From Natronolimnobius baerhuensis (GTDB taxonomy: Archaea; Halobacteriota; Halobacteria; Halobacteriales; Natrialbaceae), in assembly GCF_002177135.1 (NCBI RefSeq), contig NZ_MWPH01000002.1, forward strand, positions 248,001-312,000: a DNA stretch of 64,000 bases, written 5' to 3'. Both the position numbers and the translations under genes were made by a program. The notes under the pieces were generated by a model. It was not told the origin of the DNA and did not search any database. It saw only the letters and a list, made by a program, of their open reading frames with translations. Positions 8,657-16,414 of this stretch are shown in pieces (position 1 is the stretch's first letter; each line of letters opens with the position of its first letter).

Positions 8657-9094
8657 TTAGCTGTGCGTGGCGATCAAGCGCTCGAGCGTTGTCCGGTCCT
8701 GTGCACCGACCATGCGTTCGACCGGCTCGCCGTCAGCGTAGAGCACCAGTGTCGGGACGCTGCGTGCGCCGAGTTGTTGGGCCAATCGCTGGTGGGCGTC
8801 CACGTCGACTTTCGCGACTGCGGCTTCGGTTTCCGCCGCCAGCGCCTCGAGTGTCGGCTCGAGCATCTGGCAGGGGCCACACCAGTCGGCGTAGCAATCG
8901 ACGAGGACGACGTCGTCGGTCGAGACAACCTCCTCGAGATGGGCTTGGCCAGTGATCTGGATTGGTTCCGCTGGGGTCTGTCTGTTGCCATCGTTACTGT
9001 TGCCGTCATCGAGTGTTCCGTTCTCGAGGCGCGCTCGAAGTTTCCGTTCTTTCTGCTCGCGAATGCGTTGACGTTCGTCCTGTGAATCGCTCAT
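8657..9094 (-). CDS. thioredoxin-family protein
   Basis: The 145-residue product has a charged N-terminal extension (1-45) and one thioredoxin domain with active site WCGPC (71-75), preceded by VVLVDCYAD and followed by the cis-Pro region SVPTLVLYADG. The ATG at 9094 (MSDSQDERQR) is chosen because upstream codons lack acidic haloarchaeal composition and a 13-bp inverted repeat lies at 9134-9146. It probably reduces persulfides or disulfides formed by the neighbouring sulfur-transfer proteins. It is transcribed separately from tusA (about 250 bp away). Confidence 0.92.
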   Translation of the reverse strand: MSDSQDERQRIREQKERKLRARLENGTLDDGNSNDGNRQTPAEPIQITGQAHLEEVVSTDDVVLVDCYADWCGPCQMLEPTLEALAAETEAAVAKVDVDAHQRLAQQLGARSVPTLVLYADGEPVERMVGAQDRTTLERLIATHS

Positions 9095-9133
9095 AGACTC
9101 TGTTCGACCTCGGAGAGCATAATAGTTGTGTAG

Positions 9134-9146
9134 TATTGTCGCAATA
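9134..9146. promoter_or_regulatory. inverted repeat TATTG-TCG-CAATA
   Basis: A perfect 5-3-5 dyad 40 bp upstream of the thioredoxin start. It shares the ATTG/CAAT half-sites with ATTG-CA-CAAT at 10813-10822 and with CAATATTG at 8574-8581. It is a candidate operator of the sulfur island. Confidence 0.45.
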
Positions 9147-9354
9147 TGGCCGAAGCGATACGTCCAGTCGTGAAGACGGTCAGTTTGGGCGTTCCATCCA
9201 CTGTCCCGTCGTATTCTGACAACATCCATCTCAAGAAACACCCCGGAAACTGCAGTGTTTCTGGTCGTACTTCTCTCACAGATCACGGAATTGCTTCCTG
9301 CAGACCGTCTCAGGCAACGACTTTAAGAATCCACATCCACTTATATTGTCTCTA

Positions 9355-10473
9355 ATGAGCAATAACGACATCGAGCCAGCGACCCTCGCACAGCGTCTCG
9401 ACGACAAGGATGACCTGTTTCTCCTCGACGTCCGCAACGAAGCCGACTACGAGGAGTGGCAGATCGAGGACAGCACCAACATCCCCATCTACGACGAACT
9501 CCTCGAGCACGACTTCTCGACGCTCGAGTCCCGACTCGAGGACCTCCCCTCGAAGCAAGAAATCGTCACGATCTGTGTCGCCGGGATCACGTCCGCGCGT
9601 GCCGCCGAGTTCCTTCGCGATCAGGGCTTCGACGCGAAGTCGGTCGATGATGGCATGAATGGGTGGGGGCGCGTCCATCGCCAGTACGACGTCGATGCGA
9701 CTGACGGCGTCGTTCAGATCGTCCGCCCGGGAACTGGCTGTGTCTCGTATCTCGTCTTCGATGCCGGCGAGGCCGTCGTCGTCGATCCGAGCCAGTACAT
9801 CGACCAGTACCTGAACGCGGCCGACGAGCGTGACCTCGAGATTACGGGCGTGATCGACACCCACGCCCACGCGGACCACGTCTCAGGCGCGCGACGACTC
9901 GCTGGTGAACTCGACGTGCCGTATTACCTCCACGGCGATGACGCTGGCGACCTCGAACACCTTTCCCAACTCGCGGATGGAGACTCGATTTCGGTCGGCG
10001 AGCGCTCACTCGAGGTCCAGCATACACCGGGACACACGCCGGGCAGCGTCTCGCTTCAGTTCGGCAATGCACTGCTGTCGGGCGACACCCTCTTTCTGCG
10101 TAGCGTCGGCCGACCCGATCTCGAGGACGGCGACGAAGACGCAATCCGAACGGCTGCGAACGACCTCTTCGCCAGCCTCGAGTGGGTGACGGAACTTCCG
10201 GACGAGACCGTCGTGCTCCCCGGTCACTTTAGCGACGAGTCGGTCCGACCGGTTACGACCGACCTCGGGGAGTTGCGAGCGGAAACGACCAACGAACTGC
10301 TGAGTTATGTCGCAGACGGCGACGAGGAGTCGTTCGTCGAGACCATTGTCGACAGTCTGGCCGACGAACCGGCGAACTACAACGAGATCAAGCAGATCAA
10401 CTGGGGGAAGACCCAGCCCGGCGGCGACGTCGAAGAACTCGAGTTGGGACCGAACAACTGCGCTGCGAACTGA
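9355..10473 (+). CDS. rhodanese-metallo-beta-lactamase fusion (ETHE1-like persulfide enzyme)
   Basis: The 372-residue protein has an N-terminal rhodanese domain (about 8-112) with active-site loop CVAGITS (Cys74). Its metallo-beta-lactamase domain (about 118-345) carries HAHADH at 170-175, HTPGHTPGS at 223-231 and the metal Asp in SGDT. The pattern LFLRSVGRPDLE is typical of the ETHE1/persulfide dioxygenase branch, which oxidises persulfide sulfur to sulfite; the rhodanese domain would hand over sulfane sulfur. The ATG at 9355 is preferred to the TTG at 9346: a TTTAAG box at 9322-9327 gives a leaderless transcript. Confidence 0.93.
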   Translation: MSNNDIEPATLAQRLDDKDDLFLLDVRNEADYEEWQIEDSTNIPIYDELLEHDFSTLESRLEDLPSKQEIVTICVAGITSARAAEFLRDQGFDAKSVDDGMNGWGRVHRQYDVDATDGVVQIVRPGTGCVSYLVFDAGEAVVVDPSQYIDQYLNAADERDLEITGVIDTHAHADHVSGARRLAGELDVPYYLHGDDAGDLEHLSQLADGDSISVGERSLEVQHTPGHTPGSVSLQFGNALLSGDTLFLRSVGRPDLEDGDEDAIRTAANDLFASLEWVTELPDETVVLPGHFSDESVRPVTTDLGELRAETTNELLSYVADGDEESFVETIVDSLADEPANYNEIKQINWGKTQPGGDVEELELGPNNCAAN

Positions 10474-10541
10474 ATCTGCGATCTGCGACCGCGGTTTCGT
10501 GTTCCCGAAGACGTATTGGGGTTCCGTCCGTCCCGTCGCCT

Positions 10542-10763
10542 ATGGGTTCGGAGCGTGCCTCACGCCGGTCGTTGCTTGGCCTCGCTGGCGTGGCAAGTCT
10601 CTGCTGTCTCGCACCCGGTGCGGCCGCCGTTGCAGGCGGTGGTGTGGCAGCTGGTGCCGGTGCAGGACTCGGGCAGGTGCTCGTGACCGTCGCGACGCTG
10701 GCTGGTATCGGACTTGTCGTTCGCTGGCGAACGGGCTGTGCAGGATGCGATGAACGTCGGTAA
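10542..10763 (+). CDS. small MerT-like membrane protein
   Basis: The 73-residue product has an Arg-rich N-terminus and one hydrophobic segment with a Cys-Cys pair (ASLCCLAPGAAAVAGGG, about 18-34). A second segment (about 44-60) follows, and it ends with CAGCDERR, a CxxC pair. A vicinal Cys pair in the first helix plus a terminal CxxC resembles a shortened MerT/MerC-type thiophilic-metal or sulfur-species transporter. It lies 68 bp downstream of the persulfide enzyme and probably belongs to the same unit. The transport role is inference. Confidence 0.65.
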   Translation: MGSERASRRSLLGLAGVASLCCLAPGAAAVAGGGVAAGAGAGLGQVLVTVATLAGIGLVVRWRTGCAGCDERR

Positions 10764-10812
10764 TTCTCGGCGAAAATCGGTGCATGACCGGCCCTCTCAC
10801 CTGTGCACCGTG

Positions 10813-10826
10813 ATTGCACAATATCC
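10813..10826. promoter_or_regulatory. ATTGCACAATATCC element upstream of the HTH gene
   Basis: This 14-mer contains the dyad ATTG-CA-CAAT and lies immediately upstream of a TATA-like box (CTTATAG, about 10834-10840), about 45 bp before the regulator's start. A near-identical copy is upstream of tusA at 8470-8483. The location next to the BRE/TATA suits a regulator contacting the basal promoter. Confidence 0.5.
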
Positions 10827-10868
10827 ACATAACCCTTATAGCGGTGCGACGAGTAGTGAGAGATAGTA

Positions 10869-11273
10869 ATGGCACAATCGATGGCAGAACTGCTCCAGCA
10901 GGACATGGAGTGTGAAGGACTGTTGGAGTGTATCCACGGACTCAAGCAACTCGATAAAGACTGCTTCCGCGTGATGGTCGAGAGTGAGGAGCCACTCACG
11001 ATTGACGAAGTCGCCGAGCGCGTCGACCGCGAGCGCTCGACGGCCTATCGGTCGATCCAGCGGCTACTCCAGAGTGGCTTCATCCAGAAAGAACAGATCA
11101 ACTACGATCAGGGCGGGTACTACCACGTCTACTATCCGACCGACCCGAACCAGATCGCAAATCAGATGCAGCGAACGCTCAACGATTGGTACGCGAAGAT
11201 GGGACAGCTCATCCAAGAGTTCGAAGACAAGTACGACCACGTCGAGGAGTCGCCGGCCGCTGTCGAAAGTTAA
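10869..11273 (+). CDS. TrmB/MarR-like winged-helix regulator of the sulfur island
   Basis: The 134-residue protein has a conserved N-terminus with two cysteines (MECEGLLEC, about 13-21), a winged helix (about 32-95; VAERVDRERSTAYRSIQRLL, then the wing QGGYYHVYYP) and a C-terminal helix (about 100-125) suitable for dimerisation. The N-terminal cysteines in a regulator beside persulfide genes suggest thiol or persulfide sensing, which is inference. Its own promoter carries the shared ATTG/CAAT element, consistent with autoregulation. Confidence 0.85.
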   Translation: MAQSMAELLQQDMECEGLLECIHGLKQLDKDCFRVMVESEEPLTIDEVAERVDRERSTAYRSIQRLLQSGFIQKEQINYDQGGYYHVYYPTDPNQIANQMQRTLNDWYAKMGQLIQEFEDKYDHVEESPAAVES

Positions 11274-11471
11274 TTTTCCGCCACGTTTTGAGTCGTCGTC
11301 TCGACTCGAGTATCGCCTTCAGTAGTGATCGTTCCGCTAGCTATTGGTTCGTTGGGAGAATCTCTCGCTTGCCCTTCTGACTCATCAGTTAGCGGTTCGG
11401 AGCTGTTGAGCTGTCACGACCCACCCCAGAAGTATAAATACACCCCTGATATCATGGGTCGTTTATTGAAA

Positions 11472-11490
11472 TTTCCTGATAAATAGGAAA
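11472..11490. promoter_or_regulatory. inverted repeat TTTCCT-N7-AGGAAA upstream of nirK
   Basis: A perfect 6-7-6 dyad centred about 60 bp upstream of the nirK start, in an unusually AT-rich stretch (11410-11540). It shares the 6-7-6 geometry with the next site, 10 bp further on. Confidence 0.55.
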
Positions 11491-11500
11491 CGCCTCTCGA

Positions 11501-11519
11501 GTATATATTCCTAATATAC
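11501..11519. promoter_or_regulatory. inverted repeat GTATAT-N7-ATATAC overlapping the nirK TATA region
   Basis: A second 6-7-6 dyad, 22-40 bp upstream of the nirK ATG. It overlaps the most likely TATA box (TAATATAC, 11512-11519). Both dyads contain TCCT in or next to the spacer. A regulator here could block or recruit TBP/TFB. Confidence 0.5.
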
Positions 11520-11540
11520 CTTATATTAGATAGAGCCCTA

Positions 11541-12641
11541 ATGACTCACTCAGCCACCATTGACCGACGGCGCATGCTACAGGTACTCGGCGCAACGGGC
11601 GCCGCTGCGATTGCAGGCTGTATAGCGACTGAGAACACCGCTCCCGACGAGGGTAACGGATCGTCCGCTGACGAGATCGACGACGGACTCCCTGCCGCCG
11701 AATCGGTCGACGTCGACAGTGTCCTTGCCGACCCCACTGACATCCCGGCCCCAGTCGATTGGGACGAGCCACGCGAGCACGACATCACCATCGAGTGTAC
11801 GGAACACATCGCCGAAATCGAGCCAGGTGTCACCTTCCACTTCATGACGTTCGAGGGGCAGGTTCCCGGTCCGATGGTTCGCGTCCGCGAAGGTGACACG
11901 GTCAACCTCACGTTCCGCGTCCCTGAGGAATCGAACATGTACGCACATAACATCGACTTCCACGCGGTATACGGCCCTGGTGGTGGCGCCGAACACACCA
12001 CGCTCCGCCCCGGCGACGAGGAAGCGACCATCAGCGCCAGGATGGACTACGCAGGTTCCCACATCTACCACTGTGCCGTTCCCAACATGGATCACCACAT
12101 CAGTGCGGGAATGTTCGGAGCCATCCTCGTCGAACCCAAAGACGGACTCCCCGAGGTCGACCGCGAACTCTACCTCGGCCAGCACGAACTCTACACCGAC
12201 GGCGACACCGGCGAAGAAGGCCACCACTCGTACGATTTCGACGCTGGTGCCGCCGAGGACCCGACGTACGTCCTCTTCAACGGGGAAGCGTACGGCCTCA
12301 CCGAAGACGGCACGCACGGACCAATGCACGCCGAAGTCGGCGAAACGGTTCGCCTTCACTTCGCCAACGGAGGCCCCAACCTCCTCAGTTCCGTCCACCC
12401 CATCGGGAACGTCTTCAGTCGTCTCTACCGCGATGGCGACCTCCTGAGCGATCCCGCACGGAACGTCGAAACGACGCCCGTCGCACCCGGGACAGTTACC
12501 ATGGCTGAAATGGAGATGAAAGTCCCCGGTCCCGTGAAAATCGTCGATCACGCGCTCTCACGAGCCGGACGGAAAGGCGCTCTCGCCGTCATCGACGTCG
12601 ACGGCGAAGCAAACCCCGACATCTACAACCCCGATGCCTGA
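11541..12641 (+). CDS. nirK: copper-containing nitrite reductase
   Basis: NirK reduces nitrite to nitric oxide outside the cytoplasmic membrane in denitrification. The 366-residue precursor has a Tat signal with lipobox (RRRM at 9-12, ATGAAAIAGC ending at Cys27), so it is probably an exported lipoprotein. Two cupredoxin domains follow. Type 1 copper ligands: His136, Cys178, His186, Met191. Type 2 ligands: His141, His177, His337. Catalytic pair: Asp139 and His286. No nitric oxide reductase or NirK partner is adjacent, and the gene ends 10 bp before a truncated vapC duplicate, suggesting that it was inserted here. Confidence 0.95.
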   Translation: MTHSATIDRRRMLQVLGATGAAAIAGCIATENTAPDEGNGSSADEIDDGLPAAESVDVDSVLADPTDIPAPVDWDEPREHDITIECTEHIAEIEPGVTFHFMTFEGQVPGPMVRVREGDTVNLTFRVPEESNMYAHNIDFHAVYGPGGGAEHTTLRPGDEEATISARMDYAGSHIYHCAVPNMDHHISAGMFGAILVEPKDGLPEVDRELYLGQHELYTDGDTGEEGHHSYDFDAGAAEDPTYVLFNGEAYGLTEDGTHGPMHAEVGETVRLHFANGGPNLLSSVHPIGNVFSRLYRDGDLLSDPARNVETTPVAPGTVTMAEMEMKVPGPVKIVDHALSRAGRKGALAVIDVDGEANPDIYNPDA

Positions 12642-12644
12642 GCG

Positions 12645-12980
12645 TTGGGCCACTGGCTCGGCGGCCTCGCCGAGTCGGTGTTCCGAGAGCACCGCGACGA
12701 GTTATCGACACCGCAGTTCACGCTCATCGAACTCCTGCTGGTCGCCTACCGCGAGGAACGTGATACCGAGCGCGTCGTCACAAACGCCGCCAGCCTCGTC
12801 GAGGTACGCGGTGACGTGGAAACAGTTGTTGCGGCGTCGACGTACGTGGAAGACCACGGGTTCACACCGTTCGACGCACTGCGCCTCGTTGAATCGAACG
12901 GAGAGACTATCATCTCGAGAGATAACACATACGAGGACGTTACGTCCTGTCTCGACCTGACATCGGTCCTCGAAGAGTAG
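12645..12980 (+). pseudogene. decapitated vapC (PIN toxin) copy
   Basis: The frame matches the intact VapC at 13430-13804 without a gap from DWLGE to the stop (constant offset of 824 bp), with roughly 85% identical residues by eye. It has lost its first about 16 codons, including the PIN-domain aspartate equivalent to Asp6, and has no antitoxin gene in front; upstream is directly the nirK stop. The only start is a TTG at 12645. The frame is still open, so a short protein could be made, but nuclease activity is unlikely. Confidence 0.85.
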
Positions 12981-13038
12981 CGTCCGCAATCACTAAACGC
13001 GACTCGCCCCAACCCGTATCCAATGACCGACTGGACCG
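12652..13038 (+). repeat. segmental duplication, copy A (vapC 3' part to start of rfcL)
   Basis: This segment of about 387 bp is repeated at 13476-13863. It covers the vapC tail, the intergenic region (CGCAATCMCTAAACGCGACTC shared) and the first five codons of rfcL (ATGACCGACTGGACC here, ATGAGCGACTGGACC in the intact gene). After 13038 similarity stops and the rfcL copy closes after 17 codons. Confidence 0.9.
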
Positions 13039-13198
13039 TGCAGTCGAACAAATACGATATAGATTCAATGAACTGAGAACGTCGGATATCCGTCGTCGGC
13101 TGCTCATGAAAGCAGAGACAACTCCGACAAGCGGACGTGGAATGGGTATCCACCTATATCGGGGAACGCTTTTACTTTCGCCCACCGTACACCGAGGT

Positions 13199-13426
13199 AT
13201 GTCAGACGTAGCGCTTGACGACCGTGGCCGTCTCACGCTCCCGAAGGAGGTCCGAGAGCGATACGGGGACCGATATCACGTCGTTCAACTTTCCGACGGT
13301 GTTAAATTGGTTCCCGTCGCCGACGACCCACTCGAGGCCCTTAGGGACGAATTCGAGGACGTCGAAAAATCGGCAGACGAACTCCGTGAAGAGGCGCGCA
13401 ATGCAGCGCTCGATGGGGCCGGATGA
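13199..13426 (+). CDS. vapB: AbrB-family antitoxin (VapB type)
   Basis: A 75-residue protein with a SpoVT/AbrB swapped-hairpin DNA-binding motif at the N-terminus (ALDDRGRLTLPKEVRERYG) and an acidic helical tail (about 42-72) that would wrap the toxin. The ATG at 13199 is favoured because a TATA-like run (CTTTTACTTT) lies about 27 bp upstream, giving a leaderless transcript, and the upstream codons are not conserved in type. It is 3 bp before vapC, forming a typical type II toxin-antitoxin pair. Confidence 0.88.
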   Translation: MSDVALDDRGRLTLPKEVRERYGDRYHVVQLSDGVKLVPVADDPLEALRDEFEDVEKSADELREEARNAALDGAG

Positions 13427-13429
13427 TAG

Positions 13430-13804
13430 ATGTATGCGGAAACCGACTTCCTTCTCGCACTGATTAAGGACGATGACTGGCTCGGCGAGGCTGCCGAGTC
13501 GGCATACCGGGAACACCGTGACGAGTTGTGGACATCACAGTTCACGCTCATCGAACTCCTGATGGTCGCCTACCGGGAGGAACGTGATACCGAACGCGTT
13601 GTTTCGAACGCCGCCAACCTCGTCGAGGTACGCGGTGACGTGGAGACGGTCGTTACGGCGGCGACGTACGTGGAAGACCACGGGTTTACACCGTTCGACG
13701 CACTTCATCTCGTGGAATCGAACGGCGACACCATTGTCTCGAGCGACGACACGTATGCAGATGTTACGTCCCGTCTCGACCTGAAGTCGGTCACCGAGGA
13801 GTGA
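13430..13804 (+). CDS. vapC: PIN-domain ribonuclease toxin (VapC)
   Basis: The 124-residue PIN domain has the acidic metal-binding residues Asp6 (ETDFLLAL), Glu42 (TLIELL), Asp90 (TPFDALHL) and Asp106/107. VapC toxins cut RNA and are held inactive by VapB, encoded 3 bp upstream. It is the intact counterpart of the truncated copy at 12645-12980. It is followed 43 bp later by rfcL. Confidence 0.9.
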   Translation: MYAETDFLLALIKDDDWLGEAAESAYREHRDELWTSQFTLIELLMVAYREERDTERVVSNAANLVEVRGDVETVVTAATYVEDHGFTPFDALHLVESNGDTIVSSDDTYADVTSRLDLKSVTEE

Positions 13805-13863
13805 CGCTCCGCAATCCCTAAACGCGACTCGAACCAATCACCTCTCAATGAGCGACTGGACCG
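13476..13863 (+). repeat. segmental duplication, copy B (intact vapC tail to start of rfcL)
   Basis: Counterpart of 12652-13038. This copy retains full-length vapC upstream and a complete rfcL downstream, so it is the functional and presumably original arrangement. Only one single-base indel separates the copies, in the intergenic part. Confidence 0.9.
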
Positions 13864-15359
13864 AGACGTACCGGCCGACGACGCTGTCGGAGGTACGCGG
13901 GAACAACAAAGCCCGCGACAAACTCGAGGAGTGGGCACAAACCTGGGACGACCACGAGGATGCGGTGATCGTCCACGGTAGTCCCGGCGTGGGAAAGACC
14001 TCGGCGGCCCACGCGCTGGCCAACGACATGGGCTGGCCGGTAATGGAACTCAACGCCAGTGACGACCGGCAGGCGGACGTCATCGAGCGGGTTGCCGGCG
14101 AAGCCGCAAAAAGCGGCACGCTCACCGCGGGCGGCGCTGGTCGCCGGCTCGTGATTTTGGACGAGGCAGACAATTTCCACGGCAACGCAGACTACGGCGG
14201 CTCTCGAGAGGTCACGCGAGTCGTCAAGGACGCAAACCAGCCAATCGTCCTCGTCGCAAACGAGTTCTACGACATGAGCAAGTCGCTGCGTAATAACTGC
14301 GAGACAATCGAGTTCCGAGACGTCTCCAAGCGCTCGATTGTCCCCGTGTTGCGGGATATCTGTCGCCGCGAGGGGATCGAGTACGAGGACGCCGCCCTCG
14401 AGAAAATTGCGGACGCGACGAGTGGCGACCTGCGCTCGGCAGTCAACGATCTGCAGGCGGTCGCCGACGACGCCGAGCGCCTGACCGTAGAGGACGTCGT
14501 CACGGGCGACCGGGATACGACGGAAGGGATCTTCGAGTTTCTCGATACGGTGATCAAAAACGAGGATGCACAGGGCGCACTCCATGCCTCCTACGACGTC
14601 GACGAGAACCCCGACGAGATGTTGAACTGGATCGAAGACAACGTCCCGAAGGATTACCACGGCGCAGAACTGGCCGACGCCTATGGATACCTCGCGAACG
14701 CTGACCGTTGGCTCGGTCGCGTGCGCTCGAGTCAGAACTACTCGTACTGGCGGTACGCGACGGACAACATGACCGCCGGTGTCGCGGCCTCGCGTCGCGA
14801 ACCGAAAGGCGGGTGGACGCGCTACGGTCCGCCGAGTTACTGGTCGAAACTCGGCCGCAGCAAGGGGACTCGGAACACGCGCGATGGGATCGCCGAACGC
14901 ATCGCCGAACGAGAAGGGACGAGCGTGGCGACGGCTCGCCGCGAGATTCTGCCCTACCTGTCGGCGATGACTCACCACTGCAAGAATCGCGAGCTCACCC
15001 TGCAGATGGCCGCCACCTACGACTTAGACGAGTCGGAGGTCTCGTTTATCACCGGCAGCGGCAAAGACACGAACAAAGTCCAATCAATCGTCGCGGACGC
15101 CGAGGAGAAACAGGCCGAACTCGCCGTCGAACACTCCGGCTCTGCGTTCTTCAATACCGGCGACACCGAGGACTCGAGCGCGGACGACGGGTCTGCCGAC
15201 CCCGACGAAACCGATGACGAGGCCGACGGGCAGGCGACGCTTGCAGCCTCGAGTGGGTCAACGGACGACGGAGTCGACGACGACTCGAGTGAGCCAGAAC
15301 CGGAGCCGGAACCGACTGAACCGGACGAGGATCAGTCGGGCCTGAGCGACTTCATGTAG
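13848..15359 (+). CDS. rfcL: replication factor C large subunit (clamp loader)
   Basis: RfcL with RfcS loads the PCNA sliding clamp. The 503-residue product begins with the RFC box (WTETYRPTTLSEVRGN), has Walker A GSPGVGKT at 44-51 and Walker B LVILDEADN at about 101-109, and a helical collar domain. The last about 100 residues are highly acidic and disordered, typical of halophiles, ending in QSGLSDFM, a degenerate PCNA-interacting peptide. The first five codons are duplicated upstream at 13023-13037. Confidence 0.96.
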   Translation: MSDWTETYRPTTLSEVRGNNKARDKLEEWAQTWDDHEDAVIVHGSPGVGKTSAAHALANDMGWPVMELNASDDRQADVIERVAGEAAKSGTLTAGGAGRRLVILDEADNFHGNADYGGSREVTRVVKDANQPIVLVANEFYDMSKSLRNNCETIEFRDVSKRSIVPVLRDICRREGIEYEDAALEKIADATSGDLRSAVNDLQAVADDAERLTVEDVVTGDRDTTEGIFEFLDTVIKNEDAQGALHASYDVDENPDEMLNWIEDNVPKDYHGAELADAYGYLANADRWLGRVRSSQNYSYWRYATDNMTAGVAASRREPKGGWTRYGPPSYWSKLGRSKGTRNTRDGIAERIAEREGTSVATARREILPYLSAMTHHCKNRELTLQMAATYDLDESEVSFITGSGKDTNKVQSIVADAEEKQAELAVEHSGSAFFNTGDTEDSSADDGSADPDETDDEADGQATLAASSGSTDDGVDDDSSEPEPEPEPTEPDEDQSGLSDFM

Positions 15360-15407
15360 TCAAGTCGGCTCACGAGGGCCGTAGTACCGGCGAACGTGGC
15401 CGCTCGC

Positions 15408-15626
15408 TTACCGCAGTTTTGGCTGATACTGACCCTGATTGCTGTTCGAATCCCGTTGAAGGTATTGGCGAAGAAGGAATCGCGCGCCGACGTAGAGCGC
15501 ACCGAGCAGAATCGGTGTGACGATCACGGCGGTGAGAATGAACGGCTCCATCAGTTCAGCCATTTGCTCGTATCCGACGAGCCCGTTCAAAATCGGGGTC
15601 GCGGCTTCGATCAGACCTGTAGCCAT
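15408..15626 (-). CDS. small single-pass membrane protein
   Basis: A 72-residue product with a central hydrophobic helix (about 28-50, PFILTAVIVTPILLGALYVG) and a basic, Gln/Asn-rich C-terminus (LRQYLQRDSNSNQGQYQPKLR). It is convergent with rfcL. An AT-rich stretch (minus strand AAAACATATAGTAG, about 15640-15655) would serve as a promoter. No family recognised. Confidence 0.7.
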   Translation of the reverse strand: MATGLIEAATPILNGLVGYEQMAELMEPFILTAVIVTPILLGALYVGARFLLRQYLQRDSNSNQGQYQPKLR

Positions 15627-15698
15627 ATTGGTAATTCATAACACACTACTATATGTTTTTGGACTATCTGCTCCAGCCGACCTATCCGGGTAGCAGTC

Positions 15699-16412
15699 TC
15701 AGTCGGAGACACCCGCAACTCGCTCGAGGAACTCACTCGAGAGGGCCTCAACAACCCCGTCCGAAAGCGTTTCTGGATTACCCTCGAGTGGCGGCACCGT
15801 CTCAACAGAATAGCCAGTCATGCGCTCGATTTCGGCGGGATTCGTCCGCTCCGCGAGCGTGTCGCCTACGTACTCGTTACAGACGAGGCCGACAACGTCG
15901 ATGCCGCGGCGCTCGAGCGCGTCGACCGTGAGCGCGGTGTGATTGAGCGTGCCCAGTCCCGAACGAGTGACGACGACGGCGCTGGCCTCGAGGTCGGAAA
16001 CGAGGTCGATTACCTCGCGGTCGCCGGCGAGTGGAACACGGAGGCCGCCGATTCCTTCGACGAACGCGCGTTCAGCCCGCTCACACTCGTCCCGGCAGGC
16101 TGCCAGTATTTCCTCGTAGGAGAGCTGTTCGTCGGCAATCTCAGCTGCGACGCGAGGCGCGAGCGCCGGCTCGAGATACCGTGAACACGTCGCCGCGTCG
16201 CTGTCGCCACAGGCCTCGGCGACGAACGCCGCATCGTCGTCAGGCGGGTGACCCGTCTGGGCGGGTTTGATCGCTCGAGCGTCGAGTCCCAGTGCTCGAG
16301 CGTGTCGCGTGAGCGCCGCAGTCAGAACGGTTTTGCCGACGCCGGTTCCGGTTCCGACGACGGCGACCGGTGAAATGGCGTCGCTCGAGTGTTCGCCGTT
16401 GCTCTCTGCCAT
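15699..16412 (-). CDS. bioD: dethiobiotin synthetase
   Basis: BioD closes the ureido ring of 7,8-diaminopelargonate with CO2 and ATP. The 237-residue protein has the P-loop GTGTGVGKT at 20-28, the conserved K-P-x-Q-T-G (AIKPAQTGHP) at about 49-58, and FVEGIGGLRVPL. It starts 2 bp after bioF and ends the biotin operon. Confidence 0.95.
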   Translation of the reverse strand: MAESNGEHSSDAISPVAVVGTGTGVGKTVLTAALTRHARALGLDARAIKPAQTGHPPDDDAAFVAEACGDSDAATCSRYLEPALAPRVAAEIADEQLSYEEILAACRDECERAERAFVEGIGGLRVPLAGDREVIDLVSDLEASAVVVTRSGLGTLNHTALTVDALERRGIDVVGLVCNEYVGDTLAERTNPAEIERMTGYSVETVPPLEGNPETLSDGVVEALSSEFLERVAGVSD

Positions 16413-16414
16413 CG

